Origin: Nitrospirota bacterium
GTDB taxonomy: Bacteria; Nitrospirota; Leptospirillia; Leptospirillales; Leptospirillaceae
Assembly: GCA_021816465.1 (NCBI GenBank)
Contig: JAKAYF010000008.1
Location: forward strand, 1-45,070
Length of the DNA stretch: 45,070 bases
Reading direction: 5' to 3'
Positions within the stretch are counted from its first letter, which is position 1. Each line of letters begins with the position of its first letter. A program made the translations under genes and the position numbers. A model generated the notes under the pieces. That model saw only the letters and a list, made by a program, of their open reading frames with translations, was not told where the DNA came from and searched no databases. Below are positions 15,930 to 23,645 of this stretch, one piece after another.

Positions 15930-17036
15930 GTGGGAGATCCAACGCATAAAAAACCTTCTGAACTGGCCGCAGAGACTCTTCGTCATCTCAGCCGGGAAGG
16001 ATTGCCACCCACCCCATGGAACTATGCTGAAGCCTATTTTCGGATGGAGGTTCCTCCCGGAAAAGAGACTTTGTGCGACCTTCTTGAAGTTTCTTCCATT
16101 TTTGCCCAGATGGAAGAGGACTCCTGGACTCTGCGGCAGCTTGAAGCCCTTGGCAGGCTTCTGCCCCAATTTCATCTTTTGTCCGAAAGGGAGACGGGGA
16201 GGGAGGTTCATTTTATCCTGAAAGACATCCTGACCCGGAACCGGAACTTTCTGAAAGAAGTTCTTGAAGACAAAAAGCAGTTTCAGAGAACGGTTCTCTT
16301 TTTAAATCAGATGATCTCCCAAGTTTCGGGAACACTGGAAAAAGCGTCTTTCAAACTTGAACGAAACGTTGAAATCCTCAATCAGTCAAAGTCGCTTGAA
16401 GAGGCAAAGACAGTGTTTCAGAAAATCACTGAGGAGTCCCGGGATCTTCTTTCCACAATCAAAAAAATGGGCAACGACATCCTGACGGCAAACAAGCAGT
16501 TGATGGCCTCCTCGATTGAAGCCAATCTCGATCCCCTCACAGGAATCCTGAATCGGCGCGGGCTTCAGCGAAAGCAGGGAAGCTTTGTCGGAAAAAGGAT
16601 TGTTTTTATGGTATTCGACGCAGATCACTTCAAGGCGCTCAACGATCAGCATGGTCATGCGGCCGGCGATCTTTTTCTCAGACAGCTGGTGCTTTTTGTT
16701 GCAAGACAGCTCGAAGAGATGATTTTTTCTTTTTGCCGCTGGGGCGGGGATGAGTTTCTTGTGGTTTTTGAAGGGGAGGCATTGGAAACGATCGTTGAGA
16801 AGGCTGAAAGAATTCAGAAGGAGTTGCCAACTGGAGTCGATTCGCCCAGAATTTTTCTTCCAGGGAGTCAAAAGAATCATGTAACCCTCAGTATCGGTCT
16901 TTCTGGTGGAGACTATGGCGCACTTTCCGATTTCGAGCGGTTTTTTTCGTTGGCGGACAAGGCTCTGTATCAGGCAAAGCAGGATGGCCGAAATCTTGTT
17001 CGAGCGATCCATCTTGATGATCATCCCGGACAGTAA
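15930..17036 (+). CDS. Diguanylate cyclase (GGDEF domain)
   Basis: Makes cyclic di-GMP from two GTP. The N-terminal 190 residues are helical with a start (LSREGLPPTPWNYAEAYF) seen in many cytoplasmic GGDEF proteins, then a coiled-coil-like linker. The GGDEF domain begins at about 198 with LDPLTGILNRRGL, then VFDADHFKALNDQHGHAAGDLFL and the active-site RWGGDEFLVVF (about 272), ending YQAKQDGRNLV. The RxxD inhibitory site expected just before GGDEF is absent (EMIF occupies its place). No membrane segment. GTG start with AAGGAG ten bases upstream. The 87-base gap before recG has no clear promoter. Confidence 0.92.
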   Translation: MGDPTHKKPSELAAETLRHLSREGLPPTPWNYAEAYFRMEVPPGKETLCDLLEVSSIFAQMEEDSWTLRQLEALGRLLPQFHLLSERETGREVHFILKDILTRNRNFLKEVLEDKKQFQRTVLFLNQMISQVSGTLEKASFKLERNVEILNQSKSLEEAKTVFQKITEESRDLLSTIKKMGNDILTANKQLMASSIEANLDPLTGILNRRGLQRKQGSFVGKRIVFMVFDADHFKALNDQHGHAAGDLFLRQLVLFVARQLEEMIFSFCRWGGDEFLVVFEGEALETIVEKAERIQKELPTGVDSPRIFLPGSQKNHVTLSIGLSGGDYGALSDFERFFSLADKALYQAKQDGRNLVRAIHLDDHPGQ

Positions 17037-17123
17037 AGAACGGAGCGATGACCGGATGTTCTTGAGTCGATACTTTTTTTCTCCTCTTTCCTGTGCTCCG
17101 GATCCATCGGTCGGGGATTACTG

Positions 17124-19256
17124 GTGTTGACCCCTGCAACCCCCGTTTCATCCCTTCCTGATGTGGGCCCCCGGCGTGGAGAAAGACTTTCAAAGCTTGG
17201 TATACGGACGGTTCTGGACCTTCTCTATACCCTTCCGTTTCGCTACGAAGACCGAAGAGGTGTTCCTTCGGTTTCAAACCTGAAAGAGGGAGAGTCCCAG
17301 GGATTCCTGGCAACGGTGAGCTCCATCAGAAAAAAGGAGATACGGAAGCTCAAGGTGCCCATCATTGAGGCAGTCCTTTCGGATGGGTCCGGTTCAGTCA
17401 AGGCGGTCTGGTTTGGACAGGAGTACATTCTTAAAGCTCTATCCGAAGGATCTCACGCTTTCTTTTTTGGTCGAATCGAATATTCGGAGTTTGACCGGGC
17501 GATTGTTGTCAAAAGTCCTGTTTTTGAAAAGGTTGATCCAGGGAAAAAAGGTCGAAAAAGTTTTCATGTCAACAGGATCGTGCCCGTTTATCGGGAGTCC
17601 TTGGGTTTGACCTCCTCTTTCTTTCGGAAACTCCTTGGGGAAACACTTCTCTCGTTGTGGGGAAGTGACTTTGACCCTTTGCCGGAAAGCATTCGGCAAA
17701 AGTATGGATTTAATTCCTGGATCAAAATGATTGTAGGCCTTCATTTTCCGGGAGAGATTCCTGCTGGTGGTTCGGTCGAGTCCTTTCTCGAGCCCTCTTA
17801 CCTGCCAAGAAAACGTCTCATCTATGAAGAATTTTTTTTACTGGAATTTTTGATGTTTCAGAAGAGAGCCGATATTCAAACGCAGGGCAGATCCGGTCGG
17901 TACCAGATCTCTCCGGAAGATTTCTCTGTTTTTTCCTCCCTCTTGCCTTTTGAATTGACCAATGCCCAGAAACGGGTCATGGCAGAAGTTACGTGTGACC
18001 TCGAGAAAGATTATCCGATGAATCGTCTTCTTCTGGGTGACGTTGGTTCCGGAAAGACGGCTATTGCAGCCTGGGCTCTCTACCTGGCGGTCAAGTCAGG
18101 TTTTCAGTGTGCATTGATGGCCCCGACCGAAATTCTGGCAAAGCAACATGAAAAGACATTGACCCGATTTTTTTCCCCCATGGGTTTGACTCCCGCTCTT
18201 TTAACCAATAGTGTCAAGGGGAGTGATCGCAAAAGAATCGTTTCATGTGTCCATTCCGGGGAAATCTCCATGATCATCGGGACTCAGGCACTGATACAGG
18301 ATAGCCTCAACTTCTCTTGTCTCGGTCTGGTGGTCATTGATGAGCAACATCGTTTTGGTGTGGATCAAAGGCGGACTTTAGCCGGGAAAGGAGCACAGCC
18401 GGATACCCTTTTGATGACGGCAACACCGATTCCCCGATCTCTTGCCCTGTCTTATTACGGTGATATGGACCTCTCGGTTCTCGACGAAAAGCCACCGGGA
18501 AGACTTGCTGTCAAGACGTCGATCGCCTCTCCGACCATCGACTTCTGGGACGGAACCGTCCGTCCCTTTCTTGAGAGGAGAGAGCAGGTGTTTGTTGTGT
18601 GTCCCCTGATCGAGGAATCCGAGGCGATCGATGCAAAGGATGCAACCACACGCTGGGAATTTCTGTCGTCCCACTTTTCCTCTGTCGAGGTGGCTCTCCT
18701 CACGGGGCGGACCCCTGCCGAGCGCCGAGAGGAAATCATGGCCCGCTTTCGCTCGGGAGATATCCTCATGCTGGTTTCCACAACGGTTATCGAGGTGGGT
18801 GTCGATATTCCGAATGCTGCGGTGATGGTTGTTGAAAGTCCGGAGCGTTTTGGTCTTGCACAGTTGCACCAGCTTCGGGGGAGGGTTGGCCGTGGGGCGG
18901 TGCCCGGCTTCTTTTATCTTTTGCCTGGAGAGTCTGCCAGTGAGGAGGCCATTGCCAGACTTCGGATTCTTGAAGAATCGGACGATGGTTTTTTTGTGGC
19001 AGAAGAGGATCTTCGATCGAGAGGCCCGGGAGAATTCCTGGGCACTCGCCAGTCCGGAGCACCGGCTTTTATCTGTGCAGATCTTCTGAGAGATTTTGAT
19101 GTGCTGAAATCCGTTCGTCTTGATGTCAATGAATTTTTTTCAGCGAGTGAGCGTCAGGCAATGGATCATCAGCGGTGGGTTTGGGAATGGACAACGGTTA
19201 CAGACTTTATTCGATCGCGTTATACAGGAGTTGAGGAATGGATCGGAATTCGGTGA
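17124..19256 (+). CDS. recG: ATP-dependent DNA helicase RecG
   Basis: RecG remodels stalled replication forks and branched DNA. The 710-residue protein has the N-terminal wedge/OB region (SLPDVGPRRGERLSKLGI, LPFRYEDRR), helicase motif I LLLGDVGSGKTAIAAWAL (about 304), motif II VVIDEQHRFGVDQR (about 405), TATPIPRSLALSYYGD, and motif VI LHQLRGRVGRG, followed by the C-terminal region with EEDLRSRGPGEFLGTRQSG. Slightly longer than the family's roughly 690. GTG start with GGGGA upstream. Its last 19 bases overlap the next small gene. Confidence 0.97.
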   Translation: MLTPATPVSSLPDVGPRRGERLSKLGIRTVLDLLYTLPFRYEDRRGVPSVSNLKEGESQGFLATVSSIRKKEIRKLKVPIIEAVLSDGSGSVKAVWFGQEYILKALSEGSHAFFFGRIEYSEFDRAIVVKSPVFEKVDPGKKGRKSFHVNRIVPVYRESLGLTSSFFRKLLGETLLSLWGSDFDPLPESIRQKYGFNSWIKMIVGLHFPGEIPAGGSVESFLEPSYLPRKRLIYEEFFLLEFLMFQKRADIQTQGRSGRYQISPEDFSVFSSLLPFELTNAQKRVMAEVTCDLEKDYPMNRLLLGDVGSGKTAIAAWALYLAVKSGFQCALMAPTEILAKQHEKTLTRFFSPMGLTPALLTNSVKGSDRKRIVSCVHSGEISMIIGTQALIQDSLNFSCLGLVVIDEQHRFGVDQRRTLAGKGAQPDTLLMTATPIPRSLALSYYGDMDLSVLDEKPPGRLAVKTSIASPTIDFWDGTVRPFLERREQVFVVCPLIEESEAIDAKDATTRWEFLSSHFSSVEVALLTGRTPAERREEIMARFRSGDILMLVSTTVIEVGVDIPNAAVMVVESPERFGLAQLHQLRGRVGRGAVPGFFYLLPGESASEEAIARLRILEESDDGFFVAEEDLRSRGPGEFLGTRQSGAPAFICADLLRDFDVLKSVRLDVNEFFSASERQAMDHQRWVWEWTTVTDFIRSRYTGVEEWIGIR

Positions 19257-19642
19257 GAATGGGTTCCCCGACCTCTTCCAGAAAGGAAGACTTTCTGCGG
19301 GGATTGGGGCTTTCCAGACGATGGAGCCAGATCGGGTTGTTTCAGATTTTCCATTTTCCGGAAATTCTTCGTACAGCAATTGCCATCAGACAAAATGAAA
19401 AGAGTCTCGATGCGGCAATTCATGAACTCGGTGACTTTGTCCATCAGCGAAAAGATCTTGCGTTTCTTGATGAGGGAGAGATGGTTGAGTGGGATCTCCT
19501 GAGGGGGCGCGTTTTACGATTTATGGAAGAGCGAAGCCGGCTGCTCAGGATTGGAGGGAGAAGCGATTTGAGCAAGACTAAAAAATCCTTGGAGGAAGTT
19601 TCTTCAGCTGTCGGAAATCAATCAGGAGGGGCAAAGGAGTGA
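19238..19642 (+). CDS. Hypothetical protein, 134 aa
   Basis: Not recognised. A basic, mostly helical protein without signal peptide or membrane helix. The middle (AIRQNEKSLDAAIHELGDFVHQRKDLAFLDEGEMVEWDLLRGRVLRFMEER) has the look of an antiparallel helical pair. It starts inside the end of recG with AGGAG seven bases upstream and ends four bases into the ppx/gppA start, so it is clearly translated within a recG-X-ppx operon. It may be a lineage-specific accessory to one of these neighbours; nothing in the sequence says which. Confidence 0.75.
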   Translation: MDRNSVRMGSPTSSRKEDFLRGLGLSRRWSQIGLFQIFHFPEILRTAIAIRQNEKSLDAAIHELGDFVHQRKDLAFLDEGEMVEWDLLRGRVLRFMEERSRLLRIGGRSDLSKTKKSLEEVSSAVGNQSGGAKE

Positions 19643-20589
19643 GCGCACCCGTTCGTCGTGTCTGTCTGGTTGATGTCGGAACCAATTCAGTAAGAATGAT
19701 TGTTGCAGATGTTTCCAGTCAACGCATTTCCAGTGTGATCCTTACGGATGGAAAAATTACCCGACTTGGGGAGGGGCTTCATGAAACAGGTGTTATCGGG
19801 GAGGCTCCCCTTGCGCGAACCGTTGATCTGATCGGCAAGTTTGTGACGACGGCAGCCTCTTTCCGTCCCGACATCATTCGTCTGATCGGGACATCAGCCG
19901 TTCGGCAGGCCAGAAATCAGGCCGATGTCTTGAAAAGGGTGCTTGATGCGACGGGGATTCCTCTCGAAGTGATCGGAGGTGAAACAGAAGCTGTCTGGAC
20001 TTACCACGGCGCATTGGGAAATCTCTTCGATCTGACCCCACCCTATCTGGTCATCGATATTGGAGGAGGTTCGACGGAACTCATTTATGGGGAGACTCTT
20101 ACTGAAAGTCTCAGGGCTTATTCCGTGGAGGTTGGTGTTGTAACCCTCTCCGAGCGGATGATCCGTTCTGATCCGCCACAAGAGCAGGAGCTGGCCAATG
20201 CCAGGGCAGAAGTTAGAAAAGCCTTTGACGGGGTGATCTCAAAACTTCTTCCATTTCTGACATCAAGTGTGACCTGTGTCGGTACCGCCGGAACGGTCAC
20301 AACGCTGATGGCTTTTTCCATGGGGATGCGTTTGTATGATCCCCGTAAAATTCATGGCCACGGTCTTCAGAGAGCCCGTGTGTGCGAACTTGTCTCCCGT
20401 CTCTCACGCCTCTCCCTTGCCGAAAGGCTGAAGCTGCCTGGAATAGAAAAAGGCAGGGAAGATCTTATTCTCGCAGGTGGAATCATCCTTGATGTTCTGA
20501 TGGAGCAACTGAATCTCGCGGGCTTGATCGTTTCAGACTCAGGGTTGAGGGAAGGCGCACTTTTAAAGACTGCAGGTCTGTTAAATTGA
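19639..20589 (+). CDS. Ppx/GppA family exopolyphosphatase/pppGpp phosphohydrolase
   Basis: Acts on polyphosphate or pppGpp. Actin-like ATPase fold with VDVGTNSVRMIVADV (phosphate 1), RLIGTSAVRQARN, VIGGETEAVW, LVIDIGGGSTELIYG (phosphate 2) and CVGTAGTVTTLMAF. At 316 residues it is the short form, lacking the C-terminal HD region of E. coli Ppx. GTG start with AGGAGGGGC upstream. The stop codon TGA lies inside the TTGA that is the reverse complement of the TCAA end of an IS605-type relic, so the final residues may have been set by that insertion. Confidence 0.93.
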   Translation: MSAPVRRVCLVDVGTNSVRMIVADVSSQRISSVILTDGKITRLGEGLHETGVIGEAPLARTVDLIGKFVTTAASFRPDIIRLIGTSAVRQARNQADVLKRVLDATGIPLEVIGGETEAVWTYHGALGNLFDLTPPYLVIDIGGGSTELIYGETLTESLRAYSVEVGVVTLSERMIRSDPPQEQELANARAEVRKAFDGVISKLLPFLTSSVTCVGTAGTVTTLMAFSMGMRLYDPRKIHGHGLQRARVCELVSRLSRLSLAERLKLPGIEKGREDLILAGGIILDVLMEQLNLAGLIVSDSGLREGALLKTAGLLN

Positions 20590-20880
20590 CATCTTCCCGC
20601 CGCTAAACGATGGAAAGCCCCTCCTGTTCCTTTTGCCACGCTTTCGTCTTGAGATCGAAGGCCCAGTTGTCGACGAAGCGGCAATATCCGAACTGTCTGG
20701 AAAGAAACCCGACCCGTTTTTCATCCGGCTCCAGCCGGTACCGATAGGCTCTTAGCATGCTTACAGAATAATCTATTTCTTTAAAAATAAAGGAGCAAGC
20801 ATTCATCCCCCTCTTGGCAAAGAACATCACCCGAGAGGGGCATTCTGCCTTGAATGCTGGTAATACCCGGAGTATCCGGG
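20586..20880 (-). mobile_element. Internally deleted IS200/IS605-family element (relic 2)
   Basis: On the minus strand the element reads: hairpin CCCGG-ATACT-CCGGG (20880-20866); a large left-end-like hairpin with outer stem GCATTCA/TGAATGC (20857-20799) and inner stem CCCCTCTCGG/CCAAGAGGGG (20840-20808); the first 51 codons of tnpB; then TTTAGCGGCGGGAAGATGTCAA, the distal half of a right-end hairpin plus the usual TCAA end. The middle of tnpB, its omega RNA and half of the right-end hairpin are gone. What remains is a MITE-like derivative that could only move with a transposase supplied from elsewhere. The outer limits are approximate on the left-end side. Confidence 0.7.
20603..20758 (-). 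pseudogene. TnpB (IS605 OrfB) N-terminal fragment
   Basis: MLRAYRYRLEPDEKRVGFLSRQFGYCRFVDNWAFDLKTKAW is the N terminus of an IS605 OrfB/TnpB RNA-guided nuclease; the pattern of a leading YRYRL, then FGxCRFVxNWALD, is diagnostic. Only about 51 of roughly 380 codons are kept, and the frame ends at a TAG formed where it joins the right-end sequence. The longer track ORF (to 21004) runs through the left-end hairpin and is not real. RuvC residues and the zinc ribbon are absent, so it cannot be active. Confidence 0.8.
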
Positions 20881-20969
20881 AAACGTTTTGACAGGGAGCC
20901 CGGTGCTGGCTTGTCCTTTTGTTTTGTCGCCTGTTTTCGGGAGGTTGCCGGCAGGAGGCGGTCGCTCCA

Positions 20970-21239
20970 TTACCCTCCAGGTTGACCGGTTCCGTCCGGG
21001 GCATTTTTTGATAATTCCATTGTTAATGTTGCGGCCTTGACGCGCGTGTTTACCCCGAGCTTTGAATAGATATTGCCTAGGTGGAACTTGACGGTGCGCT
21101 CGGAAATTCCCAGAGTCCCGGCGATTTCCCAATTGCTTTTGCCTTCAATCATCCGCTTGAGGACCTCCTTTTCCCTCAGGGTCAGATTTGAAGTTTGCCC
21201 CTCCTCGTTTGTCCCTCCTTTCTCCAAGACGGGATTCAA
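20970..21239 (-). CDS. Stand-alone LuxR-type HTH regulator
   Basis: Essentially only a GerE/LuxR DNA-binding domain: LTLREKEVLKRMIEGKSNWEIAGTLGISERTVKFHLGNIYSKLGVNTRVKAA (about residues 20-70), with a short Pro/Gly tail. No receiver, PAS or autoinducer-binding domain is present, unlike typical 200-plus-residue LuxR proteins. The start is uncertain: TTG 21239 is the furthest in-frame start and a second TTG is four codons in. An AAAGGAGGG lies inside the proposed coding region. It follows the TPR gene on the same strand after a 245-base gap containing an inverted repeat that may be its operator. It could be a 5'-truncated remnant of a larger regulator. Confidence 0.75.
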   Translation of the reverse strand: MNPVLEKGGTNEEGQTSNLTLREKEVLKRMIEGKSNWEIAGTLGISERTVKFHLGNIYSKLGVNTRVKAATLTMELSKNAPDGTGQPGG

Positions 21240-21249
21240 CTGACATGAG

Positions 21250-21282
21250 CTGACAGGACAACCGCTTCCTGTTCCCTGTCAG
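21250..21282. promoter_or_regulatory. Inverted repeat upstream of the LuxR-type gene
   Basis: CTGACAGG (21250-21257) and CCTGTCAG (21275-21282) are exact reverse complements separated by 17 bases, 11 bases upstream of the proposed TTG start. A possible extended -10 (TGCTAGCAT on the minus strand) lies just upstream. The arms recall lux-box half sites, so autoregulation is possible; a hairpin after the TPR gene is the alternative. Confidence 0.4.
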
Positions 21283-21484
21283 GGTGAAATGCTAGCATGG
21301 GCGAAAGTGCGAAAAATACTGTCCAAACGGGCAGGATAGGCGTTGTGGGGTGAGATGGGGGAGAGAAGTGCATTGGCCGGATCGGAATCTGCCGACGGGG
21401 CGCAGTCTCAAGGCCGGGAGGTCTTGGACAAATGCTGCGGTTCCCGTTTTCGGGTGTTCTATGGAGCTGTGATCAATCGCTCCT

Positions 21485-23188
21485 TCATCGATGCTGGATT
21501 TTTTCCTGAAGAAGCCTCTGGTAGTCAGGAAAGAGAGAGATGTTTTCCTGGGACCGTTCCATGCCTTCTTTCAGGCACTCAATTCCTTCCTGCCATTGAT
21601 CCTGTCCAAGGTAGAACTCCGTCATGACTCTGAAAAATCCCGCTTTGGGGCCGTGATGGGTGATAAATCGTTCTCTTAGGGCCAGAATCTCTGAGAGAGG
21701 GGCCCCTTTCTTCTTGTGAAGCCTTCCAAGGGTATAAAACAGGGTGACCGGCTCCCTTGAATGGTGATAGACCTTGTTTGCCGACTCGATGGCCTGTGGA
21801 ATATTTCCATTCATTTCATAGCAGAGCGACAGGATCCAGAAGAGCACCTCGCTCAAGGGATCAATGGTGACGACCTTTTCCAGCAGGGGGATGGCTTCGG
21901 ATGTTTTTCCCCGAAAGTAGGTCGCCAATGCCTTGATGGCGATGGACTCTGCATCGTCACCGGAAGATCCGCTCTTTTTGAGAAGCGAATTGAGAAATTG
22001 TTCTGACCGGTACCTGGACGGGACCCTTTTGGGAAAAAAAAGATCCATCCATGCGAGAACTTCCATGAAAACAAATGGATCTCCTCCCTTTTTTTCGATC
22101 AGCCGAAGGATTTCCTCTCCTGTTTCAGGTGTCGGTCTAAGCTCGAATCCCCGGGTATAGGCTTCAATGGCCTGTTCCCATCTTTTTTTCTGGAGATAAA
22201 GATCGCCAAGGTTACGATAGGACGGTGCATGCTGGTGCTGGTGAATGATGCTGCTTGCGCGGTCGAGTTCGCCCATGTCGAGAATGATCTGTCCCATGAG
22301 GAGGGAGTGGTCTGGGTCTTCCGGATCAAGCTCTACGGCCCTTCCGATGGACTCAAGTGCCGCCAGTGGCTTGCCGTTGAGCTTGTGAGCCATGGCCATT
22401 GTATGGCGCAGAGAGGCTGAATCCCCTTCAAGATCGAGAACGCGCCTGAATGAATCAATTGCCTGGGCATATTCATTGTTGTTCATCAGCACGCGCCCCA
22501 TCTCGCGGAGGAGAACCGGAGATTTATGAAAGATCTTTTCGAGTGCGCGAATCTCTTTTAACGCTTTTCTTTTCTGGTCGGCAGTCTCCAAAGCCCGGAC
22601 GTAGAGAATCCGGCTGTCGATATCAGAGGGGTTCCGGTCGGCGATGGATCGGTATCGGGAGATGAGCTCCGGGTAATGCTCAACGAGGCCAAGCCTTGTG
22701 ACGAGAGATCCCCAGGCCATGATCGCTTCAACAGGAGGGGAGTCTTGATCGACAAGAGCGTTAAGCCGGTCGAGTGCAAGCCACCACTTTCCCAAAAGGG
22801 CAGAGACAATGGCTGCTTCGAGGAGGATCGAATAGTTGGAGGGAAAGAGCTCGAGACCTTTCTCCAGAATCCAGTGAGATTTTGGAATGTCACCGGCGTT
22901 CATCTTGAGAGAGGCAAGGTAAAGAAAGGACTCGGGACAGGTGGAATGAGCCGGTTCAAAGGAGCTCCAGTAAAGATCTTCTGCCTCGCTGCTGCATCCG
23001 GAGAGTTCGAGTATTTTGCCTTTTTCAGCCTTGAGCCTGGATGATTCCGGATTTTTCAGAAGCGCTTCGTCGATCAGGAGGCGAGCACCATCCAGGTCAC
23101 CCCTCTCGATCATTTCACCGACATGATGAACCAAAATATTGGTTTGTCTCATTACGTCCTGATTCTTTCCGGATGCTTCCTGGATCAT
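21485..23188 (-). CDS. Tetratricopeptide-repeat protein, 567 aa
   Basis: A long all-helical repeat protein without signal peptide. TPR units are clear, for example MGRVLMNNNEYAQAIDSFRRVLDLEGDSAS, MAHKLNGKPLAALESIGRAVELDPEDPD and LGDLYLQKKRWEQAIEAYTRGFELRPT; more degenerate ones cover the N and C thirds. Such proteins act as protein-protein scaffolds. No enzymatic domain is visible. ATG 23188 has GAGAGAG about eight bases upstream; an internal ATG 12 codons further on is an alternative. It stands in the accessory stretch flanked by IS605 relics, with the orphan LuxR-type gene downstream. Confidence 0.88.
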   Translation of the reverse strand: MIQEASGKNQDVMRQTNILVHHVGEMIERGDLDGARLLIDEALLKNPESSRLKAEKGKILELSGCSSEAEDLYWSSFEPAHSTCPESFLYLASLKMNAGDIPKSHWILEKGLELFPSNYSILLEAAIVSALLGKWWLALDRLNALVDQDSPPVEAIMAWGSLVTRLGLVEHYPELISRYRSIADRNPSDIDSRILYVRALETADQKRKALKEIRALEKIFHKSPVLLREMGRVLMNNNEYAQAIDSFRRVLDLEGDSASLRHTMAMAHKLNGKPLAALESIGRAVELDPEDPDHSLLMGQIILDMGELDRASSIIHQHQHAPSYRNLGDLYLQKKRWEQAIEAYTRGFELRPTPETGEEILRLIEKKGGDPFVFMEVLAWMDLFFPKRVPSRYRSEQFLNSLLKKSGSSGDDAESIAIKALATYFRGKTSEAIPLLEKVVTIDPLSEVLFWILSLCYEMNGNIPQAIESANKVYHHSREPVTLFYTLGRLHKKKGAPLSEILALRERFITHHGPKAGFFRVMTEFYLGQDQWQEGIECLKEGMERSQENISLFPDYQRLLQEKIQHR

Positions 23189-23265
23189 TTTTTGGTCTCT
23201 CTCCCAGCCCGATATTCCGACAAAGGCGTTTCGATGAAAATGAACAGTGTGTCCGGCGATTCTAT

Positions 23266-23294
23266 CAAATATGACCGCCTTGCTCCATCCTCAA
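23266..23294 (-). promoter_or_regulatory. Possible promoter of the TPR gene
   Basis: On the minus strand TTGAGG (23294-23289), 17 bases, TATTTG (23271-23266). The -10 is weak, so this is only a candidate. Confidence 0.25.
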
Positions 23295-23439
23295 TTTTTC
23301 CGGGAGATTCTTTTCCTGTGCTGGTAAGGAGGTTTTTGGGGAAATCTTTTTGGGGGAGCGCTTGATCCAGGCCCTGTCGACTCTGCCTTGAGGCATGGTT
23401 GGATTTCGAAGCCCTTGGCGTTTGCTCGATTTTTGGCGT

Positions 23440-23576
23440 TGCCTACAGGTTTTACAGCATCGAGGCGGTCCTGGATGATACCATATTGGGAAGGTAGAGG
23501 ATCGGAACCTTAAAGCCTTGGGGTCTCGGGGGAGGGAGCCAGGAACCCCAATGCTTTAGCCGTGGTGAGCCGTCAC
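23440..23576 (+). mobile_element. IS605-type omega-RNA/right-end relic upstream of cca (relic 3)
   Basis: The stretch ends with AACCCCAATGCTTTAGCCGTGGTGAGCCGTCAC, which matches the general form of IS200/IS605 right ends: a hairpin around CTTTAG, then a short linker ending TCAC. The stem has decayed on its left arm (CCCCAAT against GCCGTGG). The upstream bases TTGGGAAGGTAGAGGATCGGAACC...CCTTGGGGTCTCGGGGGAGGGAGCC look like the omega-RNA that overlaps tnpB 3' ends; one frame reads EGARNPNALAVVSRH, the familiar read-through of such elements. No tnpB zinc ribbon or RuvC sequence remains upstream. I see no other gene between 23189 and 23645. The left boundary is uncertain. Confidence 0.6.
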
Positions 23577-23645
23577 AAAGACTGGTATTTTGTTGCGTGC
23601 TTTCCATTATTATCAGAAAACAGGGCACCTTTTGTGGAGAAAAGA

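Noticed and set aside
23562-23645. N-terminal extension of the CCA/poly(A) polymerase protein
   Set aside because: The GTG lies within an IS605-type right end (GCCGTGGTGAGCCGTCAC); ATG 23646 has its own ribosome binding site.
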